Below, piece by piece: positions 63,701 to 64,000 of a stretch of DNA of 64,000 bases. The first letter of the stretch is position 1, and each line of letters opens with the position of its first letter. Under the pieces are notes generated by a model. It worked only from the letters and a program-made list of their open reading frames with translations, made no database searches and was not told where the DNA came from. A program made the translations under genes and the position numbers. Source of the DNA: Archilochus colubris (Eukaryota; Chordata; Aves; Apodiformes; Trochilidae); contig CM041083.1 of the NCBI GenBank assembly GCA_023079485.1, positions 109,905,554-109,969,553 of the forward strand, read 5' to 3'.

Positions 63701-64000
63701 TCCTGAATTAATGAAATGAGGAATATTCAAAAGCCTCTGAGGAAGTTCAAACTTTTATCTCCATTCTTTTAACAACACAAGGATGAAAATGAGGCTGATA
63801 ATCTCCACCCCTCCTGTTCACACTAAACTAAAGGAAAATAAATTAAGGGGGGAAAAAAAGTGACCCTAATCTGCTTAGCAGCACAGTTGACTGGGAGAAA
63901 GGAGTCCTGCACCTCATCCTGTTCCAAAGACTTTCACTGCATTTATGTGTAATGTCTGTTGCCAAATAATATACATTTAAAACTAACAAACATGCCTCTT
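60714..64000. other. Unique non-coding sequence
   Basis: No gene, RNA or transposon was recognised. The block at about 61180-61440 is AT-rich, repeat-free and of conserved-element appearance. An A-rich patch lies near 62750-62790. Open frames are all under 95 codons without family resemblance. Confidence 0.55.

Noticed and set aside
1..64000. CRISPR array, operon structure, prophage, tRNA or rRNA genes
   Set aside because: The sequence is vertebrate nuclear DNA. No regularly spaced repeats, cloverleaf-like A/B boxes or rRNA segments were seen on reading, although a tRNAscan run would be needed for certainty.

Overview
The window reads as nuclear DNA from a bird. The main evidence is at least eight CR1 (chicken repeat 1) non-LTR retrotransposon copies, several ending in the avian ATTCTATGATTCT-type 3' tail. 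There is also one solo LTR with the layout of avian ERVL-type long terminal repeats. Base composition is AT-rich and CpG-poor, with scattered microsatellites, as expected of a gene-poor intergenic or large intronic segment. No host protein-coding exon, tRNA, rRNA or other RNA gene could be recognised. The only convincing protein-level matches are decayed fragments of CR1 reverse transcriptase.

Layout. 1-5.9 kb is unique non-coding sequence. 5.9-7.3 kb holds a plus-strand CR1 abutting an inverted CR1 3' end, tail inward. A short CR1 relic lies at 8.7 kb. A 269-base almost pure purine tract built on (GGAGA)27 lies at 11.24-11.50 kb. 11.5-21.1 kb is unique sequence. 21.1-24.2 kb has two long CR1 copies in opposite orientation, 5' ends facing each other. 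A solo LTR occupies 25.33-25.93 kb. 25.9-57.4 kb is a long repeat-poor stretch containing small tandem repeats, a (TATC)n microsatellite at 37.6 kb, a short CpG-richer patch at 42.7 kb and two probable ancient amniote repeat relics (33.4 and 56.1 kb). 57.4-60.7 kb is a cluster of three plus-strand CR1 copies, the first being the best preserved. 60.7-64 kb is unique.

Functionally, nothing here forms a pathway. The window is best described as a gene desert or giant-intron segment shaped by CR1 insertion. Several repeat-free AT-rich blocks (8.04-8.66, 30.3-30.6, 37.1-38.1, 56.5-56.8, 61.2-61.4 kb) read like the conserved non-coding elements common near developmental genes. That is an impression only and needs a multi-species alignment. 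A 98-base interval on the minus strand (55,433-55,530) with a good branch point, acceptor and donor is the best candidate for a real exon, probably of a non-coding or unrecognised transcript. No clear novel system was found.
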